A stretch of 64,000 bases of DNA. It comes from Meloidogyne chitwoodi (taxonomy: Eukaryota > Nematoda > Chromadorea > Rhabditida > Meloidogynidae). The notes beneath the pieces were generated by a model. That model saw nothing but the letters and a program-made list of their open reading frames with translations, did no database searches and had not been told where the DNA came from. The translations under genes and the position numbers were made by a program. The stretch spans positions 1,798,001 to 1,862,000 of the forward strand of contig JACZZP010000002.1 in NCBI GenBank assembly GCA_015183035.1, read 5' to 3'. Below, piece after piece: positions 11,549-23,312 of the stretch. Within the stretch, counting starts at the first letter, position 1, and each line of letters starts with the position of its first letter.

Positions 11549-12133
11549 TCGGGGCGTTTGAGGGCCAAAGGCTCTCAAACGCCGGAGGGTTGCCAACCAC
11601 TTCTAATCCTACCACAACTTCTTACTCACACAACTTTCAAACTTAAGCGAGGCGTATGAGGGCCAAAGGCTCTCAAACGCCGGAGGGTTGCCCACCACTT
11701 CTAATCCTACCACAACTTCTTACTCACACAAATTTCAAATTTAAGCGAGGCGTATGAGGGCCAAAGGCTCTCAAACGCCGGAGGGTTGCCAACCACTTCT
11801 AATCCTACCACAACTTCTTACTCACACAACTTTCAAACTTAAGCGAGGCGTATGAGGGCCAAAGGCTCTCAAACGCCGGAGGGTTGCCCACCACTTCTAA
11901 TCCTACCACAACTTCTTACTCACACAACTTTCAAACTTAAGCGAGGCGTATGAGGGCCAAAGGCTCTCAAACGCCGGAGGGTTGCCCACCACTTCTAATC
12001 CTACCACAACTTCTTACTCACACAAATTTCAAACTTAAGCGAGGCGTATGAGGGCCAAAGGCCCTCAAACGCCGGTGGGTTGCCCACCACTTCTGATCCA
12101 ACCACAACTTCTTACCCACACAACTTTCAACCT
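11549..12133. repeat. 98-bp satellite, six units, each with a hairpin
   Basis: The motif GCGAGGCGTATGAGGGCC starts at 11647, 11745, 11843, 11941 and 12039, an exact 98-bp period, with an earlier related unit from about 11549. Each unit includes an inverted repeat of GGCGTTTGAG type with its complement CTCAAACGCC around a GGCCAAAGGCT loop. Between hairpins is the spacer CCACTTCTAATCCTACCAC. Homogeneity between units suggests recent expansion or conversion. Confidence 0.95.
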
Positions 12134-12289
12134 TTTAGTTACACGGGGCAATTCAATTGTGACAAAAAAAAGAACGGATAAAGACACCGACGACGCCTCC
12201 TTTTTCCCCCGCGATGCCCGCGACGCTGCCTGGCTACAAATAATTTTAGTAGCAAAACAATAAATTAAATATCTTACATAAATTTATAA

Positions 12290-14500
12290 CTTTAATTTTA
12301 TTAATTAGATCCATCAAGAAGCAGCCGAAGATATTAGGAAGGAAACTGCTAACAGTACTATTCGCAGGTGGTGGTGCAGTCGAAGTTTGATGATAAATTG
12401 TTTGAGGAGGAGGTTGATGTAGCTGCAATAGGTGGTAGTGGCATATGAGTAGCAGCCGATGATTGTTGTTGTACAGTTGCATCAGCAGTCATATTGAAGA
12501 ATGCATTTGTTGTTGTTGCTAATTACGAGAAAAATAGTATAAATAAAAAAATTAAATATAATTTTGACAAACCACGGTTAGCAGCAGTATAATATGCCAT
12601 TGTATTTTGTTAATTGCTGTTGTTGCGATTGTTGCTGTGTCGTTTGAGAAAAACCAGACGTTGTAGAATTATTAATGATGTTGCAGTTAGAAGATAACTA
12701 GACGAAGATGTTGCATTGGTCAAAGTCATGCAATATTCGATTTGTTTGCAGAAGGATAGTTGATTTGAGGATAGTTGATGAAGCTGTGTCAATAAAGCTA
12801 TAAGAAAATTATATTCTAGAATTGCTCCATCAAAAAACATACGAAAGAGCTGCAGATACTACATTTCCAGCATTTGATGCAATTACGCTGCTGTTGTTGT
12901 GATCTATAATCATGAGACAAATGCTGAGCTGCTGTACTGATAGAAGTAGAAAAGTGAGCGATGACGCTTGAGCTTGTTGTCCTCATACTTGGTATTGTGT
13001 TGATTCTCCCCAGTCAACAGAAGTGCTTCATCTAATAAATAAGCATAGATTATGCATAAAAAGTGACTGGCTTTTTTAAATTCAAGAAATTCAAAATTTC
13101 TTAAATAAAAATAGCTTACTCTTGCTTGACTGATGTATTTTCATTTACAATTTCCGTTCGATGCCTTCACTTCCAATAGAATTGAATGAATTTAAGCAGG
13201 CTGTTGTTGAAAGGAATGAACACTATAATGTTGTTGTTTAGCCTGATAATAATATAATTTAAAATTATAAAAATTTTACAAATTTTAATTACCCGTGAGG
13301 ATTCAACCTAAGCATCAGATGATGAGTTGATATGAGAAAATTGTTGCATCATTGGTGGTTGCTGTGAAGAGGTGGGTTGATGTGAAGGATGTGGTGGTTG
13401 AGGTGAAGGAGGTGGTGGATGCTGTGAGGAGGTGGTGCGTGCTGTGAAGGTGGTTGTGGGTGCTGTGAAGGTGGTTGAATCTTCTTGTAAGCGGCCACAG
13501 ATGCAAAAGTTTTAGATTTTGGCGGTTGTTCAATATCAAATGCTGTTGCAAGCCAACAAAGCTGGGTCAATTCCTTTAGGTTTTAATGACTCAAAAATAT
13601 TGCGTTGAATTTCAGCTAGCTGGTCAGGAGCAATAGAATTAGAGAAGCACAAATCTACTTTCTCCGACTTGAGCAATCAGACCCTTTTCTGAAGTATTTT
13701 AACAAATTATTTAAAAGATTATAAAAATAACCTTGAATAATAGACTAATTTGTCAGTCTAAACCAAAATCCATAGAGCTAACCAAACTTGAAGGAATGTT
13801 AGAGCGACACATGGCTTGGCGCACATAAGGAAAGACAGCATTTTTGTTGTCGTTATTTTCTTTTTTTCTGATCCTCCTGTGATTTTTTGCTTCAATAATA
13901 CTTTCGGTAGCCTTCATGGGAACTACTATAAAAAATTAATTGTTAAATAGATTTAAGGAAATTTCATACAAAATATAAAGAACAACTTCATATTTTTATG
14001 TGAAAAAATCTAAAATATCTTTCTAGAAAAACATATACCACTTATAAACTGATTCAATGACTCGATCAAAAAAGTATCATAGAAAATTGCGTTGTCAAAG
14101 CTGTCTCCAAATCCACAATTTTGGCTGCCGAATTGCGCTTCTCAAGTTCTGCAGAAAGTTTTGCGTTCTTAATTTTGGCTATTTGTTTAATTGTTTCGGC
14201 TCGTGATAATCAAGACAATCTTGGTGACATGAAGAAAGCTCAAATAACAATTCCTGCTCTCAAATGAAAGCGCATCACGAGCCTCCTGAAAGTTTAAGAT
14301 AAATTTGAACAAGATATAAAATTTATGAAAACCTTTAAGCATCGTTGAATATTCTCCCGAGAATAAATACAGGCATTAGTTGAGTAGAGGCCAATAAAGC
14401 TTGAGTTCCACGGCGCTTACTTAACTCGCGAATGTTCTTTACATAAATCAATAATAATGGAGAAAACGCAAGTTTCTCACTGAGAAAGAACATAAAAATA
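12290..14500 (-). pseudogene. Unrecognised, apparently broken minus-strand coding remnants
   Basis: Several minus-strand stretches look protein-coding but do not join in one frame. About 14290-14480 gives LYSTNACIYSRENIQRCLK, which continues after a good intron into EARDALSFESRNCYLSFLH. About 14090-14215 gives a helical ETIKQIAKIKNAKLSAELEK segment. About 13550-13650 gives DQLAEIQRNIFESLKPKGID and then shifts frame into FDIEQPPKSKTFASVAAYKK. About 13350-13500 is a Pro/His/Gln/Ser repeat from GGTGGTTG-type units. About 12300-12900 is Gln/Thr/Leu-rich low complexity. I do not recognise the family. It may be a real gene with unusual splicing, but in-frame stops and shifts favour decay. Confidence 0.35.
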
Positions 14501-14848
14501 AAGGAAATGTTAATGGAAATATTGGAAAATTATAAATTAAAGAAGGAAAATGTTTGATGGGATCAAAAGGCAAGAAGAGAAAGCATAGAAATTTAATACT
14601 ATTTTCTTTTTCTCAGGCCAAAAGATTCCTTTTTATAAATGTTAGATTGCGAGAATTAAAGGTCAATTTATCACTTTGTCTTTGTTTTTATTTATATCAA
14701 TAAATACCAGTTTTTTGTAAAGATTCATTTGTTAAATTTTAAAGATTAATTTTAATTATTGTTTAAGTTTATTAAGGAATGGAAAAAAATAATAAAATTT
14801 TAAATTAAGTTTTTTGTTTGAAAATTTTTAAAGAATTTTATTTGATGG

Positions 14849-17800
14849 ATGTCCTCTATAAAGAGGGAAAATCCCCAGTCGATTCGACATCGCGATACAG
14901 CAACTGCTGCATTTTGGATGGAAAATGTAAATGGAAGTCAGCAACCAATTAAAGCCAACTCGCTTAACAATTCTCCTATTACTGTTCAACAATCTTCTTC
15001 TCTTCTTGGCCTTCCATATTCACCACGAAATATTTATCATCACGAAGAACCTACTCAATCGGTTTATTTTTGTTTAAATTATTTGATAACACTATTATAA
15101 TTTTAGGAAGAATTTCATCCATTTGTTGAAGATCTACTGCCTCATGTACGAGAATTTGCTTTTATTTGGTTTAACTTGCAAGCGGCTAAAAGAAAGCATA
15201 ATAAACGTTGTGAACAAAGTATGACGCTTGACGAGGAACAGCAGACGAAGCAAATGCTGATGGTTTGGTTCAATAACAATTTTTAAGAGAAAAGTTCCCA
15301 TACATTAAATTCGGAATGATTGATGAATTTGTAGAATAATTGTGGGTTTTCTATTTCATTTTTCTCCAAGAATTTAAATTCTACGGAACTGTAAATATCT
15401 TCTTTATTGAGAAAATTTACTTTGATTCGATTTATGATCTAATTGTAAGCTGGGATGAGTAATCAAAAAATATCAAAAATGAGATTTGGACATTTTTACG
15501 CGGAACTTTACTCTTTTTTATTTTTGCTTTTTTAAGATTTTATTGTCTATTTTAGACTGAACGTCCTGAGGAAAAGCAAAAGTGGGCAGGTCGACTTCTA
15601 GGGAAATTAAGGTTTTTGTTTGTTTTATTAAATTGTTCAACAATTTTATTTAATTAATAATTTTCTTAAAATTACATAAAAATTTTAAGCTACTAAATTG
15701 CATGTAACAGTCTATAATAATATAAATATTTCTATTAGTTTTGGTTTGTAAGATTCTGAATATAATTAAGAATAGTTTTATTTTTTAAAAACATATCCAT
15801 TGTTTTATTTAAAAATATCATTAAAAAATATTCAACAGAAAGGACATTCAGCCGCAATTCCGAGATATTTTTGTGCAGTCAATAACAAATCCTCGACAGC
15901 AGCCAACTCTTTGTGTACTTTCAAATCCTGACCAAAAAGGAAAAATGCGACGAATTGATTGTTTAAGACAAGCCGATAAAGTTTGGCGATTGGACTTGGT
16001 TATGGTTATTCTTTTTAAGGTAATCTATATATCTCATTTATAGAATACATTCTCAATATTTTTATTCATTTCCCTCCCAAAATCTTCAATTTCTCATAAC
16101 CTTCAAAAATTCTTTTTCTACCTTTACAAAACTTTTTTGTTTATTGTTAGGGAATACCTTTGGAAAGTACTGATGGTGAAAGACTAGAAAAATGTCCAAA
16201 TTGTCAACAACCTGGACTTTGTGTAAATCCTTATCATATTAGCATTGCTATTAGGGAATTGGATCTTTGGCTTGCCAATTTTATTTATACAACAGATCCA
16301 AACAAACCAAAACCTAAAAGAGAAGATGATGAAGGTTATTTTTTATTTTATATATTTTTTTAAATTCCTGTAAATATTAGATGATGATTGTGAAGGAATT
16401 TGGGGAACAGGCGTTTTTAGCGCTTATGAATTGCGGAAATTACATAAACGTTAGTCAATTATCTAAACATAAACATATTTATCTCTAAATTTTAAGCATC
16501 AATTTTAAATTCAATAAATTGCGGCAATGCCATTTACTTAAATAAATACGGGAAAAAAGAACAATGTCTGCAGAATGGTATATATTCTATATTTTTGGAT
16601 TTGTTTAATTTTTAGGCGAAGCTTGCTCATCTTCCCATATAGGCTTAAATAAATTACAAAGGCCTATAAAGATAGAACATTCAACAACAACTTCTAAATT
16701 AATCTCTTCTGATCTTCCAAGACCTACTGCGCTAGTGCCGATGTCAGGAAACTCAAACACAGATTCTCTTGTATATTTTTTCACATTTTTTTAATTAAAC
16801 AATTCTTAGCATCATCAGAACAGGCCTCAACCTAGACGATATACAATTGGTGGTGACTCTACTGTTATTTCCAGAACTCAACAAACTTCCACAGATTCCG
16901 CAAAATCTGTTTCATCCGTAATTGATTCAAATAGCAAAGATGTTGATGGAGTTACTATAATTTCAACGACAATTTTGGAGCAGGACGATGTAGGGAAAAT
17001 ATTTTTATTCAAAAAATTAAATTGATTTCTATTTTATTTTTCCAAAAATCATCGGGGATGAAATAATTTTACTTTAAAAATATACAATTTATGGCTTACA
17101 AAATTTAATTTTTTAATTAGAGAATGACCAATTTCTACCTTTTTTATTTTTTATCAAATTTTTTAGACTTTTGAAGAACCAGCTGATAAACGTGCACGGC
17201 ATGGTTCTCGTGAAAGTGCTGGTAGTGTTAATGATCAAGAAATTAAACAACTAACAGGTGCTTCTCCAATAGTAATGGAAGATTGTTCTAATAATGTCAA
17301 TCAAGGAAAGAATGGAACTTTAACTTACACAATTTTATTAGAACAAAAACAGAGACAACAAATAGCTAATGCTGAACATAATAATCATCAAAAACCTTCT
17401 TTGGATACTTCTACATCTAAAATAATTGGTGGATTAGGACAAAAACCCTTTCCAAGGTTAAAATTTATGATTTTGTTATGATAGTTTATATTTAATTTTT
17501 GAATTTTTTGCGACATTTTTCCTTAAAATAATTTACTTTTAAGTGCTGGTTCTGCTTTCTCAGCTCCCAATTTAACTAACAATAATTCTAATAGACAACA
17601 ATTTATTAGAAATCAGGAAATTAATTCAATTCCACAACAACAGGCTGTAATTAAAGTTAGTTATACCAAAGAATTTCTTCCAATATTGGACAACCACAAT
17701 AATGATACAACTCTTGATATTCAACAGCAAAGGGTTCCTCAATTTAAAATTGTGAGATAAAATTAAATTTTCAAATTATTTTGAATATTATAGCAACATC

Positions 17801-18895
17801 AACAACACAGACTTGTTGATCAAATTGTTAATTCTTCTCTACAGCCACCTTCAACCTTTGCGCCATTGATTTCTTCACGTAAACGTGTTTTATTAACAAC
17901 ATCAGCCTCTCCTAATTCAATAGAAATTGCTCAACAGCAGAATTCAATAGGATCAGGAAATACAAATATTACAACTAGTACATTTTTAAATAATACAACA
18001 AATAATGTTTCTCCATCGGCTACAGTATTAGCAACAGCAATGGCAGCAGTAGCTGCAAATGCAAGGAAAAATGGTAGTAGCAGTACATCTTCACTTGATA
18101 CTTCTTTGATTTCACCAATTAAAGAATTTATTTCAAGACCCACTGAGGCAGCGGTAAGGATTTTATTAATATTTACATTTTTTCTTCAGAGTTTAATAAC
18201 TCCACGTCCAGTTTTTCCAAATATCGACATGTTTTCTGCTTCATCATTTCTCGGAAATGGTTATCAGTCAACACTAACTTCTCCTATTCCCTTTTTTACT
18301 TCACCTTTAACTACTCCACGGGGAACTCCAATTCCAGGTACTCGTCTAAGTTGTGAAGATTATGGATCTTTGGTTCAATCTGTGCTGTCGGCTAATTCCA
18401 ACAATTATAGTTTTCTATAAATACTTTATTAAAAATAATTAAAAATAACTTTTAAGTTGGAAATCATTTATTGCACTGTTTTAATGAAAATAGTCGATCA
18501 CCGCTACTTCAGGCTGCAGCTGCAAACTTTTTCATGAATAGCACATTACAGAGGCGAAGTGGTAGCAGTGGATCAGGTGGAGCAATAAGTCGTCCTGGCA
18601 CTAATTTGTCTTTGTCTAATGCCTTGGACATACAAAGGTATTATTTTATTTTCACAATTAAGTCCTAGAAAACTTAAAAATTTTTTAATTTAGTGCCTCG
18701 GCGTTGGGACTTGCTGGACCTCCTATCTCTTCTCTGAGCACTGCGAGTTTTCAGAATGTTGGAGCTTGTTCACACTCGAAGCCACAACCAACGAATCTCT
18801 CACCGGTGGTCGATTCTACAACAAATTTGGATTCGACGGTGGATGAAAAATTCAAAAAAGATCAATTATTTTTATTGAAAAATACAACTATATAG
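14849..18895 (+). CDS. nfi-1: Nuclear factor I (NFI) transcription factor
   Basis: A DNA-binding transcription factor acting in the nucleus on TTGGC-type sites. Exon 1 (14849-15061) is a divergent N terminus. Exon 2 (15107-15262) starts the conserved domain with [19 protein letters not shown]. Exon 3 (15556-15611) encodes [18 protein letters not shown]. Exon 4 (15839-16019) contains [20 protein letters not shown] and [14 protein letters not shown]. Exon 5 (16151-16333) contains [18 protein letters not shown] and [19 protein letters not shown]. These match the NFI N-terminal DNA-binding/dimerisation (MH1-like) region almost block for block. The exon at about 16381 gives [14 protein letters not shown]. 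Later exons (16.6-18.9 kb) are Ser/Thr/Gln/Asn-rich and fit the poorly conserved activation region. The final exon, about 18695 to the TAG at 18893-18895, is my best guess for the 3' end. Confidence 0.93.
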
Positions 18896-19440
18896 GTTCG
18901 AGTGATGCCTGATTCCACTGTCACGGACTTCGAGACGAGGAACAGCTCACGTCAAAATAAAGGATGATCACCATCTACTATCACAACAGTAGCCATCATC
19001 CTCAGATTCCTCTACCACCTTTTTAGCTCCAACATCAAATTTTTCTTCTCAGTTGTTGAAACAGCGGCGTTGAGCCATTTGCAGTTTTTGTTATATTAGA
19101 GATAAATATTAATAATTTTAAAATTCCCACTAATATGAGAAAAGACCGCAACAAATGCTAAATCGGGTAATTAAGTAAATATGCATACACTCTCATAAAC
19201 TGGTACTTATATAATAATTAATTAGACAACTTTTTTGATTTTTTATATTTTACTGCTTGCGGATGAACCAAGATTTTGATTTATTTTTTAGTTTCCTTTT
19301 CTCTTATAATAAATAAAAAATCATAAAAAGTCTCTCACAATTAATTATCTCCTTTTCCTTCTCACGTTTTTTGTTAGAATTGTTGTCATTTCTGCATTTT
19401 TCTTATTTTGTTAGATTTTTATAATATACCTAATAACTGA
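18896..19440. other. Spacer and probable 3' UTR of NFI
   Basis: No gene is visible. Sequence just after 18896 has mixed base composition similar to the last NFI exon, so the transcript or an alternative last exon may extend to about 19080. The remainder is AT-rich. Confidence 0.4.
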
Positions 19441-19525
19441 GGCCTGTAAAAATATTGACAAAAAAGGACTAACTGACCATAGCTGGTCAGTTAGTCCTTT
19501 TTTTTCGTCAATATTTTTGCAGACC
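19441..19525. repeat. 85-bp near-perfect hairpin
   Basis: The sequence runs AAAAATATTGAC, AAAAAAGGACTAACTGACC, a short ATAGCT centre and then the complementary arm. The outer GGCCTG pairs with CAGACC apart from one mismatch. It encodes nothing. It resembles a tiny MITE or snap-back element between the NFI and acyl-CoA dehydrogenase genes. A role in transcript termination cannot be excluded. Confidence 0.75.
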
Positions 19526-19861
19526 CTACTAATAAATCTTCCTATTTTAATATCTCCCCAATATCTAACTAAATTTTCTTTGTTGTTGTTGGGTATATTT
19601 GTGAGCGGAATTTCCAGTTTAATAATTTAAAAATAATAAAGCATAAACAATTTCGTTGCAAATTTTATTTTTATAAATGTACTTGATTATTCACAATAAG
19701 AGCATTTATCGTATAGGAGATGTCCGGATTTAGAAAAATCTTATCATTTACGTAGCTACATTAAAATATATAAAACTATAAATACTGTTAAAGAGAGGCA
19801 CTGAATGGCAATTTAAAAACTATATTCATTCAATTTTTCGGGTTTGACAGATTACGATGCA
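19526..19861. other. Spacer at the 3' end of the acyl-CoA dehydrogenase gene
   Basis: AT-rich with no gene seen. It contains the presumed 3' UTR of the minus-strand gene whose stop is at 19862-19864. Confidence 0.4.
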
Positions 19862-22800
19862 TCATAAGTCAACGGGGTGCTTTTGTACCATAGCTCCATT
19901 CTCACAAACATTACCAGCAATCTGTGAAATTAAATCCATTTCCCGCTCGCTAGGTGCCATTGCTTCATCTCTAAAATTTGATAAGAGTAAACTCAGATCC
20001 GACAGAAAATCTCGATATAATAACCCAAGGTTTCTAACCTAATTTATAGAAATTTCCTTACAAATTTGCATTTACGCGTTTAGCTGCTTGACGACAAAAA
20101 AGATTAGCAATCATTTGATCATGAGGTGAACCCCCGCTCCTTTCTTGCGCATAGTTGCAGCGAGAAAGTACTACAGCCATGCTGTATATATCAATGGCAG
20201 CATTTGCGACACGAATTAGCTCAAATTGGCGTTCTGAATGGGTATATATTTTCAATAAAAAGAAATTTTTTTTAATTCACGTGAATTATTTGTCTAATTT
20301 TTTTATGAAATATAATGGGTCCGATCAGTTATATGATTAAACCCAATTTTAAGAATGGGATTTTAATTAATAAAAAATTATAATAAACCAATTATATTCT
20401 TTCTGTGCATTTTAAGTAGTTGTTCAACTGTTTTGCCAAATTTAATAATCAAATTATTGATGGTTGATGCATCATTTTTTAGACTAGCATGTACAAGATC
20501 AGCAATATTTGAACTATAATTTTTTTATAATTTAAAACATAAAATAACCTATTTGTCCGAAAAATTCGTCTACGTACTTCACCAGCAAATACAGAAATAT
20601 TTCCAGACATTATATCCTTTGCAATTTGTTGTAAATGTTTACCAGCTATTTGCATTCCTGTTAATGCAACAAAAAGACGGAGAACATCATTAGCACCTTC
20701 GAAAATACGAAAAATTCGTCTGAAATAATGAAAATCTTTGATTTTATTATTTAAAAAAGGCTTACAAATCTCGAAGCACTCGTTCTAACCCACACTCTCG
20801 CATAAATCCCATTCCACCATGTAGTTGAATTGCATCATCGCATACTTGCCATGCATTCTCAGAACTAACAATTTTGCCTATTGCTGCCTAGAGAATAAAT
20901 TTTGTAAAATATAGATTGGTAAAAATTAAAAGCCTAAGGATTTTTTTAAATTTGAATTAAAGCTTAAAAATCTATAAATTACAAAAAATTAACCTCTAAT
21001 TGATATTCCATAGAACCTCGATCCATATTAGAAGCCAAACTATGTAAATACAATATAATAAATTAAAATTATTTTTTAGTTAAACCTGTAAGTAATACTT
21101 TCAGCAACATAATGTCGAATTACCATGTCAGTTAAAATTTCTTGAACACGTCCAAATTCTTTAATTTTCTTTCCAAATTGTACTCGTTGATTAACATGTT
21201 CGATCTAACAATAAATCATGTAAAAAAATATTTCATTAAAAATATTTATAAATATACAGTTTTTTGTATGCAATATTTCATTGAACCAGTTGTTGCTGCT
21301 GGGATACCGAAACTAAAGGAAAAATTAGAAATTATAATTTCAATTTAGAATGAAGAAAATTATAGTCTCATTTGGAAAAATTTTAATAAAAAATTACCGT
21401 CCATTGTTCAATATATTTACAGCTACTTTGAATCCTTCACCTTCTACACCCAAAAGATTCTCCACTGGTATCTTAACATTGTCAAAATGTACTTCTGTTG
21501 TGTTACTCCCTTTAATTCCCATCTTCTTCTCTGGAGGGCCATTAGTAACACCGCCAAATTGTCGTTCAACAATAAAAGCAGACACTTTATCTTTTGTTGA
21601 GCCATCAGTTTGTATTACAGGAGTCTATTAATGAAATTAAAATAATAACAAGAATTAGAAAAATCCATATTATCCAGAAATTTAAACTATTTAATTGTTA
21701 ACCTGTGCAAATACAGTAAAGACATCTGCAATCCCACCATTACTAATCCAAATCTTTCCACCATTAAGTATGTAAAATTTACCACATTCAGACTTATGTG
21801 CACGGCTTTGAATTGACTAAAAATTTTATATTAAGCTAATAAAAAATTTTAATATTGAGTGGAATGAGATATCAGTCCGAAAATATTGAAATTAAAAATA
21901 TCCGAAAAATTAAAAAGTAAATCGAAATATTACAATTCACTTATTTACTTTAATTATAAAAATTATATTGTACATTTGCATCAGAACCAGAACTAGGCTC
22001 TGTAAGACAAAAAGCAGCAAATCGTTTTCCAGTTGCAAGATCAGGTAAATACTTTTCTTGTATTGCTGGAGTGCCATATAATAAAATACCTTTGTAACCA
22101 ATAGACTAAAACAATAAATATATTTAAAGAATGTTACAAATTGCCTGATGAGCGCCCATGGTTACACCAAGTCCTAGATCATTTGCACCAACAATTTCAG
22201 CGATCCTCAAAAAAATAAAATTAGCGTAGAATAATATTATTAATTCATGAATGAGCGGAGAAATGAATTCATTATGTTATGAGATGAAATTTTTTACCTA
22301 GCCATCTGTGTATTATTCAATCCAGCACCACCAAATTTCTCAGGAACGACAGCCCCAAATGCGCCCAATTCTGCAAACTGAGCCAATTTCTCAGAAGGAA
22401 TTAATGCTGTTTCGTCATTTCTTAAATAAATTTTTTAATTTTATTTAAATAAAAAGGAATAACTTGAATGGATCATTAATTTCTTCAAGAAATTTCTCTG
22501 TTGGCGCCAAAACCATTTGAAGCATCTCACGCCGCTCGTCATCCAGATTTAAAGGAAATGGAAACACTTGACTTAATGCTGCTTTACCCAGAAACAAGTT
22601 CATGCAAAATGAGTCACTCTCCTTTGGTATATTTTCTTTTTGCTGATTAACTTCTATGGGGATGTCCGTAGCGGAAGATACAGCCGAAGCAAATCCTTTT
22701 CTTGCGCATTTTAGAAGGAAACTAAACAGAAAGATATGAAACAATGTAAATCTTCTCAACACAAAGACAATCAATGTCAAAAGAACATTGAGTAAACAAA

Positions 22801-22865
22801 ATAATATAGGTTAAAACAAACTTTAATTGATTTGGAGAACAAACGCGAGAATGAGTGAAGGACAT
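19862..22865 (-). CDS. ACADVL: Very-long-chain acyl-CoA dehydrogenase, mitochondrial
   Basis: Catalyses the first, FAD-dependent dehydrogenation of long-chain acyl-CoA in mitochondrial beta-oxidation. My reconstructed first exon starts with ATG at 22865 ([14 protein letters not shown]) and joins in phase, across a GTTTGT...TTTAG intron, to [16 protein letters not shown]. That makes a basic, hydroxyl-rich N terminus suited to mitochondrial import. Without this exon no in-frame ATG exists. Conserved blocks follow in order: [30 protein letters not shown] (FAD/substrate site), [49 protein letters not shown] and [16 protein letters not shown], the last containing the catalytic Glu. The C-terminal membrane-association domain typical of VLCAD but not of medium-chain enzymes is present ([15 protein letters not shown] type), ending MVQKHPVDL. 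The spacing of introns is typical of its neighbours. Confidence 0.93.
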
Positions 22866-23312
22866 CGATCACTTGCCAAATATACAAAAAATTGTAATAA
22901 ATAAAAATACGTTTAAAAATAAATAGATATATTTCATTAAAATGTTTAGGTTTGCACCTAAAAATATTAATTTTGGGATAAAATATAAGTGCGAATGAAT
23001 TTTTATGGATTTTTAATCCTAAACAAAATACATATATTAATATATATCACATTCGCTTTTGAGTTTCTAAAAACATTAATTCAAGGTCTTCTATTAAAAC
23101 AAAAAATGAAGAAAAAATAGTATAAGACGTAGATCATATAATAAGCGAGGAAAGTTTTTGGGGTAGAGAGAATAATTTTATAAAACAATATTGCGCTAGC
23201 GCTACACGAAATGTGCATTAGGTCAATAAGGAGAAGAAACAAAACAATCAAAAAAACTTCAATTTATCTTTTTAATTTCGTTGGGTCTAATTAGGAAGTT
23301 TTTCTCCTCTTC
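22866..23312. other. Intergenic region between two minus-strand genes
   Basis: Holds the presumed promoter of the acyl-CoA dehydrogenase gene and the 3' UTR of the BTB gene. I see no further coding sequence or repeat. Confidence 0.4.

Noticed and set aside
17931..18143. Minus-strand open frame over the NFI gene
   Set aside because: It is antisense to a clear NFI exon and has no independent support.
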